Shown here: positions 27,172 through 34,911 of the stretch, piece by piece | Layout: each line of letters starts with the position of its first letter | Numbering within the stretch: the first letter of the stretch is position 1 | Source of the DNA: Actinomycetes bacterium | GTDB taxonomy: Bacteria; Actinomycetota; Coriobacteriia; Anaerosomatales; Anaerosomataceae | Reading direction: 5' to 3' | NCBI GenBank assembly: GCA_021373175.1 | Contig: JAJFTE010000058.1 | Span: forward strand, 1 to 35,289 | Length of the DNA: 35,289 nucleotides | Translations under genes and position numbers: made by a program | Notes under the pieces: model-generated | The model's input: the letters and a program-made list of their open reading frames with translations, nothing else | Database searches by the model: none | What the model was told of the DNA's origin: nothing

Positions 27172-27282
27172 GGCCGGCGGAAGGCGTCTTTGTGATGTTG
27201 TGCCGGCCTGTCTGACGTGCGAAACTGAGGGGGCCGGGCCCATGGGGCCGTGCTGTCGCATGTCATCGGGTCGCGTCAGACA
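27172..27282 (+). promoter_or_regulatory. Structured leader with two mutually exclusive stems ahead of the roadblock gene
   Basis: In the gap between pilB1 and the roadblock gene: GGCCGGC (27172-27178) pairs with GCCGGCC (27202-27208). Immediately after it, 27209-27219 can pair with 27272-27282 (perfect 9-bp TGTCTGACG/CGTCAGACA plus two more pairs). Alternatively 27213-27222 can pair with 27256-27265 (10 bp, one G-U). Both stems use 27213-27219 and so exclude each other. An inner hairpin GGCCC-ATG-GGGCC lies at 27237-27249. It is switch-like, but I do not recognise a riboswitch class. Confidence 0.5.
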
Positions 27283-27308
27283 TCCGAAGCCACGGGAGTT
27301 GAACATCA

Positions 27309-27905
27309 ATGGTGGACAGGGGTATTGGGGATTACTTCATCTCAGACACTGACGATGACGTGCTCGACGATGAGCTGTTGACCGCTCCGGTGGTCGTCCC
27401 GCCCATAGTCTCGGCCCCGAGTGCGCCGTCCGTGCCGGCTGCTCCTGTGCACGCCCCGCAGCCGGTGCCCGCGCCGGTCGTTGCGCCCGGACCGGTAGCG
27501 TCGATTCCCGTGCGCCCCGAAGCGGCGCCACGGTCGCCTACCCGTGAGGAACGCCTGGCGGCGGCTCTCAACCTGCTGATGCGGGAGGATCCGGACATTG
27601 AGGCTGCCGCCCTGGTAAGTCTCGACGGCTTCACGATGGCCTCCGCGTTGCCGCCCGGCATGCAGGCTGATCGTGTCGGCGCTATGTCGGCAGCGATTCT
27701 CGGCCTCGGCGAGCGTGCGGCCGCCGAACTTGGCCGGGGGCATCTGTCGCAGGTCTTTATCGAGGGAGACACTGGTTACGTACTTCTTATGGCGGCCGGA
27801 GGTCGGGCGGTGCTGACCGTCATGGCCGACGCGAACGCGAAGCTCGGCCTCGTCATTTACGACATGCGCTCCGCTGCGAGCAGCATCGCCGAGATTCTCG
27901 GCTAG
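27309..27905 (+). CDS. Roadblock/LC7 domain protein (MglB-like)
   Basis: A 198-residue protein. The first 75 residues are acidic and then Pro/Ala/Val-rich and likely disordered. Residues about 78-198 form a roadblock/LC7 domain (LAAALNLLMREDPDIEAAALVSLDGFTMASALPP and GDTGYVLLMAAGGRAVLTVMA, each recognisable by pattern). Roadblock proteins such as MglB act as partners or GTPase-activating factors of MglA-type GTPases; one is encoded two genes downstream. The gene's GGGAG ribosome site (27294-27298) is ten bases before the ATG. It follows a structured leader that may control it. Confidence 0.85.
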   Translation: MVDRGIGDYFISDTDDDVLDDELLTAPVVVPPIVSAPSAPSVPAAPVHAPQPVPAPVVAPGPVASIPVRPEAAPRSPTREERLAAALNLLMREDPDIEAAALVSLDGFTMASALPPGMQADRVGAMSAAILGLGERAAAELGRGHLSQVFIEGDTGYVLLMAAGGRAVLTVMADANAKLGLVIYDMRSAASSIAEILG

Positions 27906-27943
27906 AACGCCCGGTCTTCCGGGAGAAGGGCAAGAACCGGCCG

Positions 27944-29647
27944 ATGGCATTACGCGGCAATCTCAAGGACTTCTCGCTACCCGATGTCTTCCAGCTCGTG
28001 CAGCTGAGCAAGAAGACGGGGGTTCTGCGCATCAGGAGTTCTGATGCTGAGGGCAGCATCTGGTTCCGCGAGGGCGATGTCTTCTTCGCCCAGTCGAACT
28101 GGCACCGCGATCCTCTCGGCCAGCGGCTTGTCACGACCGGGCGGATCACCCCGAGCGCGCTTGTCAAGGCGCTTGACATCCAGAGAAGCGAGCCCGTAGG
28201 GGGACGGCGCCTCGGGCAGATCCTGGTCGACGAGGGTTACCTGACCGGCAAGGTGCTCGAGACGTTCGTACAGGAGCAGATTCAGGACACTATCTTCGAC
28301 CTCATGCGCTGGGACGAGGGTGAGTTCGATTTCGAAGTGCTGCCCGAGGTCGCTGACGAGGACATCGGCCTGTCGGTGTCCGTCGAGAACATCGTCATGG
28401 AAGGGAGTCGTCGGCTGGACGAATGGAATCGCATCAAGAAGAAGGTTCCATCCATGGACATGGTCTTCAAGATGGCGACAGCTCCGGGTGAGGGTACGTT
28501 CGAGATATCGCTTAAGCCGAGCGAGTGGGCCGTACTACTTCTGATCGACGGAACGCGAACCGTCTTGCAGCTTGCCACCGAGATGAACAAGACCGATTTC
28601 GAAGTCGCCCGAATCATCTATGGCCTCTTCTCGGCAGGGCTGCTCGAGGTGCCATCGGATGATGAGGTCGAGCGGCTTCGCTCGGAGCGGTTGCGGCGTG
28701 AAGAGCGCCGCGCACGTCTTGAGGCCGAGCGACGTGCGCGCGACGAGGCTGCCGCGCTCGACGAGATCGCCCTTGCGACGCAGACCGCCGTGCAGGTCGA
28801 GGAACTCCAACGTGCCCAGGCGCCGACCTTCGAAGTCGAGGCGCACGCTGCGCCTGCGCAGGAGTCGTCAACTGAGAGTGAACCGCACGAGGAGCCGGAG
28901 TTCTTGTCGGTCAGCAAGACCAAGGCATCAGCGGAGGACATGGCCGTCTTCGCGGCGATGATGGAGGCTGTTCTTGACCACCCCGTGGAGACGCTCAAGG
29001 AACCCGAACCCGAACCCGAACCCGAACCCGAACCCGAACCCGAACCCGAGCCCGAGCCCGAGTCGGAGGCGTTCTTCGGTCCTCTGACTGCGGTTGAGGC
29101 GATCGAGATTCCCGCCCCGCCGATTGTCGAAGAGTTCGTCGAAGGCGATGCTATCGTCTCGGAGGGCTTCTCGGGCACGCTGATCACGGGCGACCTCGAG
29201 ACCGATCTGCGTGCGCTTGGACTGGGCGAGGTTCCCGTCGAGCTCGCTATAGAACCCGGCGTGCCCGCTTTCGATGAGGCTGTACGGCCTTCGGATCTTG
29301 AAGCGGCTGCCGAACCCGAGCTCATCACCGCGTCGTCAAACGACCTCGATGACCTGCTGCGCTCGCTCTCGCAAGACGATGAAGTCGAGTCATCGGAGAC
29401 GATCGAGTCCACGGGCGGGATCATCTCAACGGATGCGTATCTCGCAGAATTCGAGGGGGACTCGACGCTGAGGTATGGTCTCGGCGATGAGATCACGGCG
29501 CTGACGGGGGGTGGCGCTTCTCGCGCCCGCCCAGTTGCGACGGTCGGGCGGATTCCGGATTCTGACGAAAGCGTCGTACTGCGTCGGGACCAGCTCGTCG
29601 ATCGCGACCTGCTCATACAGATCATCGAAGGCATCGAGAAGCTCTAA
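27944..29647 (+). CDS. DUF4388 (PatA-like) protein with tandem MshEN-type motifs and EP repeat
   Basis: A 567-residue cytoplasmic protein. The N-terminal DUF4388 domain (about 1-115) contains two 24-residue motifs like those that bind c-di-GMP in MshEN domains: 57-80 (P57 L58 G59, G66, L73, L77, Q80) and 89-112 (R89 L90 G91, G98, L105, Q112). A second helical/winged-helix-like domain (about 165-240) follows, then a charged coiled coil (about 240-285), an acidic linker with about ten Glu-Pro repeats (353-373) and an acidic C-terminal region. DUF4388 proteins are linked to gliding, polarity and pilus control. No enzyme motif is seen; binding of c-di-GMP is inferred. It lies between a roadblock protein and a GTPase. 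Confidence 0.8.
   Translation: MALRGNLKDFSLPDVFQLVQLSKKTGVLRIRSSDAEGSIWFREGDVFFAQSNWHRDPLGQRLVTTGRITPSALVKALDIQRSEPVGGRRLGQILVDEGYLTGKVLETFVQEQIQDTIFDLMRWDEGEFDFEVLPEVADEDIGLSVSVENIVMEGSRRLDEWNRIKKKVPSMDMVFKMATAPGEGTFEISLKPSEWAVLLLIDGTRTVLQLATEMNKTDFEVARIIYGLFSAGLLEVPSDDEVERLRSERLRREERRARLEAERRARDEAAALDEIALATQTAVQVEELQRAQAPTFEVEAHAAPAQESSTESEPHEEPEFLSVSKTKASAEDMAVFAAMMEAVLDHPVETLKEPEPEPEPEPEPEPEPEPEPESEAFFGPLTAVEAIEIPAPPIVEEFVEGDAIVSEGFSGTLITGDLETDLRALGLGEVPVELAIEPGVPAFDEAVRPSDLEAAAEPELITASSNDLDDLLRSLSQDDEVESSETIESTGGIISTDAYLAEFEGDSTLRYGLGDEITALTGGGASRARPVATVGRIPDSDESVVLRRDQLVDRDLLIQIIEGIEKL
29000..29062 (+). repeat. In-frame hexanucleotide repeat (Glu-Pro tract)
   Basis: About eight uninterrupted copies of AACCCG followed by two AGCCCG variants encode a Glu-Pro run inside the DUF4388 gene. 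Loss or gain of whole hexamers would keep the frame and change linker length only. Confidence 0.9.
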
Positions 29648-29663
29648 GAACGGAGTCCGAGGC

Positions 29664-30191
29664 ATGCAGTCAGTGAAAGTCGTCATCACAGGGCCGTTCA
29701 ACGCGGGAAAGACGACCTTCATAAAGTCGGTGAGCGAGATCACCGTTCTGTCCACCGAGCGCCAAGTAAGCGACGCGTCGGGTGAGGGTGGCGCAGAGAC
29801 CACGGTTGCGATGGACTTCGGGCGGATAACGATCTCCGACGACGTCGTGCTGTATCTTTTCGGCACGCCTGGGCAGGAGCGGTTCTCGTTCATGTGGGAG
29901 ACGCTTTCGGAAGGGATGCTCGGATTCGTCTTGCTTGTCGACGCGCGAAGCCAGGAATCCATCCGCGATGCTGCCTCCATGATCGAGTTCTTCACAGGCA
30001 TGTCCGATGTGCCGTTCGTGGTCGCCGCTAACAAGGTCGATCCGAACGACTCGCAGACGCTTTCCGCCGTGCGCAGCAGCCTTGCGCTCGCCGACGATGT
30101 GCCGCTGCTCGCGTGCAACGCACAAGAGAAGGACAGCGTGAAGTCCGTCCTCCTCGGTCTGCTGTATAGCATTCTCGACAGCATGAGATGA
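29664..30191 (+). CDS. MglA-like / COG2229-type small GTPase
   Basis: A 175-residue Ras-like GTPase. The P-loop is GPFNAGKTT (10-18), the G3 region is FGTPGQERF (66-74) with the MglA/COG2229-type TPGQ in place of DxxG, and G4 is NKVD (123-126). COG2229 GTPases are found in actinobacterial conservons beside roadblock proteins, and MglA sets polarity for type IV pili in Myxococcus. The ATG at 29664 is chosen because GGAG (29652-29655) precedes it and the family N-terminus starts there; the longer frame lies in the previous gene. It overlaps the next gene by four bases. Confidence 0.88.
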   Translation: MQSVKVVITGPFNAGKTTFIKSVSEITVLSTERQVSDASGEGGAETTVAMDFGRITISDDVVLYLFGTPGQERFSFMWETLSEGMLGFVLLVDARSQESIRDAASMIEFFTGMSDVPFVVAANKVDPNDSQTLSAVRSSLALADDVPLLACNAQEKDSVKSVLLGLLYSILDSMR

Positions 30192-30682
30192 CGCTCGTGG
30201 ATCCCCGGCTGTACATTCTTGGAAGTCTGCTGCTTCTGTTCATCATCGTGCTCGTGTACCTCTTCTTGGCGCTGCGACGTTACCGACACGCCGTCCGAAC
30301 GGCAGGCATGGCGACGCCGACAGTTGCCGAGGACCCCCGGTTCGCTTCCGAGTCGGCTACCAGGCAAGATCGTGCCGGTGATGGTCTTGGCCTAGGGAAG
30401 CTCCAACCGGAGCAGGTCCTAAGCTCCCCATTGCGGACCGGGGACTGGATGCCCCAGCCCGAGGTCGCGCCCGCGCCTATGCCCGCTCCCGAGCTCGAGC
30501 AGCCCGTCATTGTTGCCGATACTCCCGAGTACCGCCTGGTCTCTCCGGTCGAGCTGCAGTTCACGATGGGCGAGGGACGGGTCGGCGTCAGGCGGGGTAC
30601 CACGGCGTTCGGCGAGTTCCAGCGACTTGCCGGCCTGTTGCTCGCGGACGTGGCCGATTCCAGGTACGAGCCCCGTTCTTGA
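30188..30682 (+). CDS. Small single-pass membrane protein in the GTPase module
   Basis: A 164-residue protein with one N-terminal transmembrane helix (about residues 8-29), a basic juxtamembrane stretch (LRRYRHAVR), a Pro/Ala/Glu-rich linker (about 90-112) and a small C-terminal segment (about 117-155). I recognise no family. The ATGA overlap with the GTPase gene implies that it is made with it; it could serve as a membrane anchor for the module, an inference from context only. Confidence 0.7.
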   Translation: MTLVDPRLYILGSLLLLFIIVLVYLFLALRRYRHAVRTAGMATPTVAEDPRFASESATRQDRAGDGLGLGKLQPEQVLSSPLRTGDWMPQPEVAPAPMPAPELEQPVIVADTPEYRLVSPVELQFTMGEGRVGVRRGTTAFGEFQRLAGLLLADVADSRYEPRS

Positions 30683-30689
30683 TGCACAT

Positions 30690-30746
30690 CGCCCACGGCA
30701 GGCCGAATGTCGTACGATGAACCCATGCGGTTAACGACCGTGGGCG
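30690..30746 (+). promoter_or_regulatory. Inverted repeat with enclosed palindrome upstream of pilB2
   Basis: CGCCCACGG (30690-30698) is perfectly complementary to CCGTGGGCG (30738-30746). The interval holds the 8-bp palindrome TCGTACGA (30710-30717), which overlaps a possible -10 box TACGAT (30713-30718) with no clear -35. It could be a DNA operator or a stem in the leader RNA. No T-run follows, so it is not a normal terminator. Confidence 0.4.
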
Positions 30747-30785
30747 TAGGGCCGTCTGTGTGTCAGCCCAGAGGGAGTCGAGCTC

Positions 30786-32456
30786 GTGGCGGAGGCAGGT
30801 GAGCGCTTAGGACAGCTGCTGCAGCGCGCCGGTGTCATCACCGAGCGGCAGCTGAACGACGCCCTGGAAGTGCACAAAGCGACGGCAAGTCCAATCGGCC
30901 GCGTTCTGGTCGATTTTGGCTACGCCACACAGGGAGCCATCCTGGCCGTCATGGCGCGCCAGATCGGCATACCATACGTCGATTTCGCCGAGAAGAAACC
31001 AGACCCCAGCGCGATAGCCATCGTCCCTCGGGACCTCGCATCCCGCTACGCGCTGATGCCCGTCGAGTTCGATGAAGAGAACCATCTCATCGTGGCCATG
31101 GCAGACCCGCAGAACGTCCTCGCGCTCGACGATCTTCGCATCATCACGGGGTATGAGATCAGACCCGCGATCTCGACCAAGGACGACATCCTTGCCGCTA
31201 TCGAGGACTACTACCGAGTGGCCGCGCACGTGGACACCGGCTTCCTCGACGGCACCGAGGTTGGAAACCTCGATCTCGAATCCCTCACCGAGGTCTCCGA
31301 CGAGGCGCCGATCGTCAAGCTCGTCAACTACATCATTAATAAGGCGGTCAGCGATCGTGCCTCCGACATTCACATCGAACCGCAAGAGAAGGACCTTCGC
31401 GTGCGGTACCGCGTTGACGGCGTGCTCCATGAGGTGATGCGGAGTCCGAAAGCCACCCAGCAGGCGATCATCAGCCGCTTCAAGATCATGGCCGACATGG
31501 ACATCGCCGAGAACCGAAAGCCTCAGGACGGCCACACCTCGATCACCGTGGCGGGCCACAAGATGGACTTGCGCGTGTCGACACTGCCCACTGTTTACGG
31601 CGAGCGCGTCGTCCTTCGTATCTTGCGCAAAGACAACATCATGCTGCGCCTGGAGGATCTCGGCTTCCTGCCCTTTGCCCTCGAGCGATTCGAGTCAGCG
31701 TTCCGCAAGCCGTACGGGACCATCCTGGTAACGGGTCCCACCGGTTCCGGGAAGTCCACAACCCTGTACGGTGCGGTAAACGTGCTCAACGATCCTGCCA
31801 AGCACATCCTCACCGCCGAGGACCCGGTGGAGTATCACCTGCCCGGCGTCAATCAGATTCAGACGAACGTCAGAGCCGGGCTCACGTTCGCACGCGCGCT
31901 TCGGTCGTTCCTCCGCTGCTCGCCGGATATCATCCTCGTCGGCGAGATCCGCGACGAGGAGACCGCGAAGATCGCCATCGAATCCGCGCTAACCGGTCAC
32001 CTGGTGCTTTCGACCCTGCACACCAATGATGCCGCGGGGGCGGTCACGCGACTCACTGAGATGGGTGTGGAACCGTTCCTTGTCGCCTCGGCGGTGGACT
32101 GCGTGCTGGCCCAGCGCCTGGCGCGACGGTTGTGCCCCGAGTGCAAGGAAGAATACCTGCCGCAGAAGCAGGCTCTCCTGGATGCAGGCTATCCTGCCGA
32201 CAATCTACCGGAGAAGCTCTTCCGGCCCGTCGGATGCAAGAAGTGTGGAGGAACCGGCTATCGGGGCCGGATGGGACTGCACGAGGTCATGCTCTTAAGT
32301 GAGGAGATCGGCGTTCTTACCGTGAAAGAGGCAACCTCCGAGGAGATCAAACAGGTCGCTATCGCGCAGGGCATGCTTACCCTCAAACAGGATGGGCTGG
32401 AGAAGGTTCGCATGGGCACTACCTCGATCGAGGAGATCATGAGGGTTGTCGCGTAA
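30786..32456 (+). CDS. pilB: Type IV pilus assembly ATPase PilB, second copy
   Basis: A 556-residue PilB/GspE-type ATPase and paralogue of the one at 25493. The N-terminal MshEN-like repeats are well kept: R7 L8 G9 to H30 and P36 I37 G38 to Q59, so c-di-GMP binding is plausible for this copy, though the first motif ends in His rather than Gln. The normal SDIHIEP is present (H196), Walker A GPTGSGKST is at 317-325, Walker B in SPDIILVGEIRD, STLHTND follows, and the zinc cysteines CPECK and CKKCG are intact. GTG start with GAGGGAG (30771-30777) eight bases upstream. It begins the conserved pilB-pilT-pilC run. Confidence 0.96.
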   Translation: MAEAGERLGQLLQRAGVITERQLNDALEVHKATASPIGRVLVDFGYATQGAILAVMARQIGIPYVDFAEKKPDPSAIAIVPRDLASRYALMPVEFDEENHLIVAMADPQNVLALDDLRIITGYEIRPAISTKDDILAAIEDYYRVAAHVDTGFLDGTEVGNLDLESLTEVSDEAPIVKLVNYIINKAVSDRASDIHIEPQEKDLRVRYRVDGVLHEVMRSPKATQQAIISRFKIMADMDIAENRKPQDGHTSITVAGHKMDLRVSTLPTVYGERVVLRILRKDNIMLRLEDLGFLPFALERFESAFRKPYGTILVTGPTGSGKSTTLYGAVNVLNDPAKHILTAEDPVEYHLPGVNQIQTNVRAGLTFARALRSFLRCSPDIILVGEIRDEETAKIAIESALTGHLVLSTLHTNDAAGAVTRLTEMGVEPFLVASAVDCVLAQRLARRLCPECKEEYLPQKQALLDAGYPADNLPEKLFRPVGCKKCGGTGYRGRMGLHEVMLLSEEIGVLTVKEATSEEIKQVAIAQGMLTLKQDGLEKVRMGTTSIEEIMRVVA

Positions 32457-32497
32457 AGGCTCAGGCAAGAAGCGTTGTCAGGGGGGAGGTGCGGCCC

Positions 32498-33562
32498 GTG
32501 TTGGACTTGAACGAGTTGCTCGCACGCATGGTCGAACTCGATGGCTCCGACCTGCACATCACGGTTGGGATGCCGCCGGTGTTCCGGGTCAACGGCAAGC
32601 TCATTCCCACTGACAACCCGCGCCTCACGCCGCGAGACACCAAGGAGATGGTGTACTCCATCCTCCGTCAGGACCAACGAGAGAGGTTGGAACGAGAGTG
32701 GGAGTACGACTTCGCGTACGGGCTGCCGGGCGTCGCTCGGTTCCGTGTGAACGCCTACTTCCAACGCGATAGCCTTGGTGCGGCGTTTCGCCACATTCCC
32801 GCGGACATCAAGTCCTTCGAGGAGCTTGGGCTTCCCACGTTGATGCCGGAGTTCTGTGAGAAGCCGAGGGGCTTCGTGCTGGTGACCGGCCCCACGGGCT
32901 CAGGGAAGTCGACAACGCTCGCGTCGATGGTGGACTTCATAAACTCAACGCAAGAGGTCCACGTCATCACGATCGAAGACCCAATCGAGTACCTCCACCA
33001 GCACAGGAAGTCTGTCGTCAACCAGCGTGAGGTCGGAGCAGACACCCACAGCTTCGCGAACGCGCTCAAGTACATTCTGCGCCAGGATCCTGATGTGATC
33101 ATGATCGGTGAGATGCGTGACCTTGAGACCATCGCAGCCGCGCTGACAGCAGCGGAGACCGGGCATCTGGTGTTTGCTACCCTTCACACCCAAGACGCCG
33201 CGCAGACGATCGACCGGGTCATCGATGTCTTCCCGCCGTATCAGCAGCAGCAGGTGCGCATCCAGCTGGCAGGAACGCTGCAGGGCATCGTCAGCCAGCA
33301 ATTGCTCCCCACGCCGGACGGCAACAGCCGGGTTGTCGCGTGCGAGGTCTTGGTCCCAACGCCGGGAATCCGCAACATGATCCGCGAAGGCAAAACGCAC
33401 CAGCTCATGAGTGCCATGCAGGCGGGACAGCAGTATGGTATGGTCACGATGGATCAGAGCTTGGCTGACCTCCATAGGCGCGGGCGTGTGACGTTCGACC
33501 ATGCTCTGCAAAGAGCGGTCGATGCGAACGTCCTGCGAACACTGATCGGCCGCACTCCGTAA
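32498..33562 (+). CDS. pilT: Type IV pilus retraction ATPase PilT
   Basis: Drives pilus retraction and twitching-type movement or DNA uptake. I chose GTG 32498 (354 residues) because GGAGG (32485-32489) sits eight bases before it; an in-frame GTG at 32489 would overlap that site. The N-terminus SDLHITVGMPPVFRVNG, Walker A GPTGSGKST (131-139), Walker B DPDVIMIGEMRD, the histidine box ATLHTQDA and the PilT-specific GIRNMIREGK (equivalent of AIRNLIRE) are all seen. It lacks the zinc cysteines of PilB, as expected. Confidence 0.95.
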   Translation: MLDLNELLARMVELDGSDLHITVGMPPVFRVNGKLIPTDNPRLTPRDTKEMVYSILRQDQRERLEREWEYDFAYGLPGVARFRVNAYFQRDSLGAAFRHIPADIKSFEELGLPTLMPEFCEKPRGFVLVTGPTGSGKSTTLASMVDFINSTQEVHVITIEDPIEYLHQHRKSVVNQREVGADTHSFANALKYILRQDPDVIMIGEMRDLETIAAALTAAETGHLVFATLHTQDAAQTIDRVIDVFPPYQQQQVRIQLAGTLQGIVSQQLLPTPDGNSRVVACEVLVPTPGIRNMIREGKTHQLMSAMQAGQQYGMVTMDQSLADLHRRGRVTFDHALQRAVDANVLRTLIGRTP

Positions 33563-33586
33563 CCAGGGCAGGAAGAGGCAGATACG

Positions 33587-34801
33587 ATGGCCACTGTCAC
33601 GTTCAAGTACAGCGTTCGAGACAAAGCGGGCAAAGTCGTCGGCGGGAAGCTCGAAGGCGAGAGTCGCGATGCCGTCGCGGCAAAGCTGCGCCAGATGGGC
33701 TACATCATCCTCGAGTTGAACGAGGACAGGCTGGCTAAGCTCACCAAGATCCAGTTCGGAACGACCATCAAGCCCAAAGAGATCACGATCTTCGCGCGCC
33801 AGTTCGCCACGATGATCAACGCTGGCCTGTCGCTGACGAAGTGCTTGAGCATTCTGGCGGGGCAGGCCGAGAGCAAAGAAATGCGCGAGGTGATCATGCA
33901 GGTGGGCCGTGACGTCGAAGCCGGGCAGTCTCTGTCCGAAGCGATGGCGAAACACCCGAAACCGTTCCCGCCGATCTTCATCAACATGGTTCGCGCCGGC
34001 GAGACCGGTGGCGTGCTCGATGAGGTGCTCCTACGCGTCGCGGACCAGTTCGAAGCGGACGCATCACTTAAGGCAACGATCAAGTCGGCGATGACCTACC
34101 CGATCGCGATGGGCTCACTGGTTCTGATCGTCCTGGTCGCGATGATGATTTTCGTCGTGCCCACGTTTCAGAAGATGTTCAGCGACATGGGCGGAGAGCT
34201 GCCACTGCCCACACAGATTCTTGTGGCTGTCTCAGAGGCCGTGAGTGGTTGGCCGGGGCTCATCGCTCTCGTGGTTGCCATCGGCGCCTATGCCGGCTTC
34301 AAGCTCTGGGTTGGCACCGAGTCCGGACGCTTCATCTGGGACGGCATGAAGCTGCGCATGCCGATCATCGGTGGGATGGTCCAGAAGATGGCTCTGGCGC
34401 GGTTCACGCGCACGTTCGGCACGTTGGTCTCAGCCGGTGTGCCCATTCTTTCGGCGCTCGAGATCGTTGCCGAGACCGCAGGCAACGAAGTGGTCGCGCG
34501 CGCCGTGAAGAAGGTGCGCTCGGCTATCAAGGAAGGCGAGACCATCGCCAAGCCGCTCTCCGAGTCGCCGGTGTTTCCATCCATGCTTGTCCAGATGATC
34601 GCCGTGGGGGAAGAGACCGGCGCTTTGGATGCCATGCTCTCGAAGGTTGCCGACTTCTACGACGAGGAAGTCTCGAACGCCGTCGACGGCCTGACGTCGC
34701 TGATCGAGCCGCTCATGATGGCCACACTGGGTGTCGTTGTCGGCGGCATCGTCATTGCGCTTTACATGCCGATGTTCCAGGTGATCACGCTCGTGAAGTG
34801 A
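33587..34801 (+). CDS. pilC: Type IV pilus inner-membrane platform protein PilC
   Basis: The membrane platform that couples PilB/PilT motion to pilin insertion. It has 404 residues with two repeated T2SSF domains (about 65-190 and 265-395), each with the pattern FARQFATMINAGLSL / FTRTFGTLVSAGVPI at the start and MVRAGETGGVLDEVL / MIAVGEETGALDAML later. Three main membrane segments lie at about 166-195, 215-240 and 370-400. It is read with pilT after 24 bases. Length is typical of the family. Confidence 0.95.
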   Translation: MATVTFKYSVRDKAGKVVGGKLEGESRDAVAAKLRQMGYIILELNEDRLAKLTKIQFGTTIKPKEITIFARQFATMINAGLSLTKCLSILAGQAESKEMREVIMQVGRDVEAGQSLSEAMAKHPKPFPPIFINMVRAGETGGVLDEVLLRVADQFEADASLKATIKSAMTYPIAMGSLVLIVLVAMMIFVVPTFQKMFSDMGGELPLPTQILVAVSEAVSGWPGLIALVVAIGAYAGFKLWVGTESGRFIWDGMKLRMPIIGGMVQKMALARFTRTFGTLVSAGVPILSALEIVAETAGNEVVARAVKKVRSAIKEGETIAKPLSESPVFPSMLVQMIAVGEETGALDAMLSKVADFYDEEVSNAVDGLTSLIEPLMMATLGVVVGGIVIALYMPMFQVITLVK

Positions 34802-34874
34802 GCCAGCAGACGATTAAACGAATCTTTCGCTAAAGGTAGGAAAGCGCGCGCCGATAAACGGTTTGTAGGTCAGT

Positions 34875-34889
34875 GGGGGCGCTGCCCCC
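34875..34889 (+). promoter_or_regulatory. GC hairpin in the prepilin leader
   Basis: GGGGGC-GCT-GCCCCC is a perfect 6-bp hairpin ending eight bases before the strong AAGGAGG ribosome site (34897-34902) of the prepilin gene. There is no T-run, so it is more likely an mRNA-stabilising or processing element between pilC and pilA than a terminator. The 110-base gap also contains smaller alternative stems such as CTTT-CGCT-AAAG (34824-34835). Confidence 0.4.
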
Positions 34890-34911
34890 GAGGAGAAGGA
34901 GGCGAACATCT

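Noticed and set aside
27172-27282. Known c-di-GMP-I or c-di-GMP-II riboswitch
   Set aside because: The conserved core sequences of these classes (such as GGCAAACC with GGGACGCAAAGC) are not present, so only an unclassified structured leader is claimed.
29000-29062. CRISPR-like or tandem DNA repeat element
   Set aside because: It is a six-base in-frame coding microsatellite without spacers.
32489-32497. Upstream GTG start for pilT at 32489
   Set aside because: This GTG lies within its own putative ribosome-binding site; GTG 32498 has GGAGG eight bases upstream.
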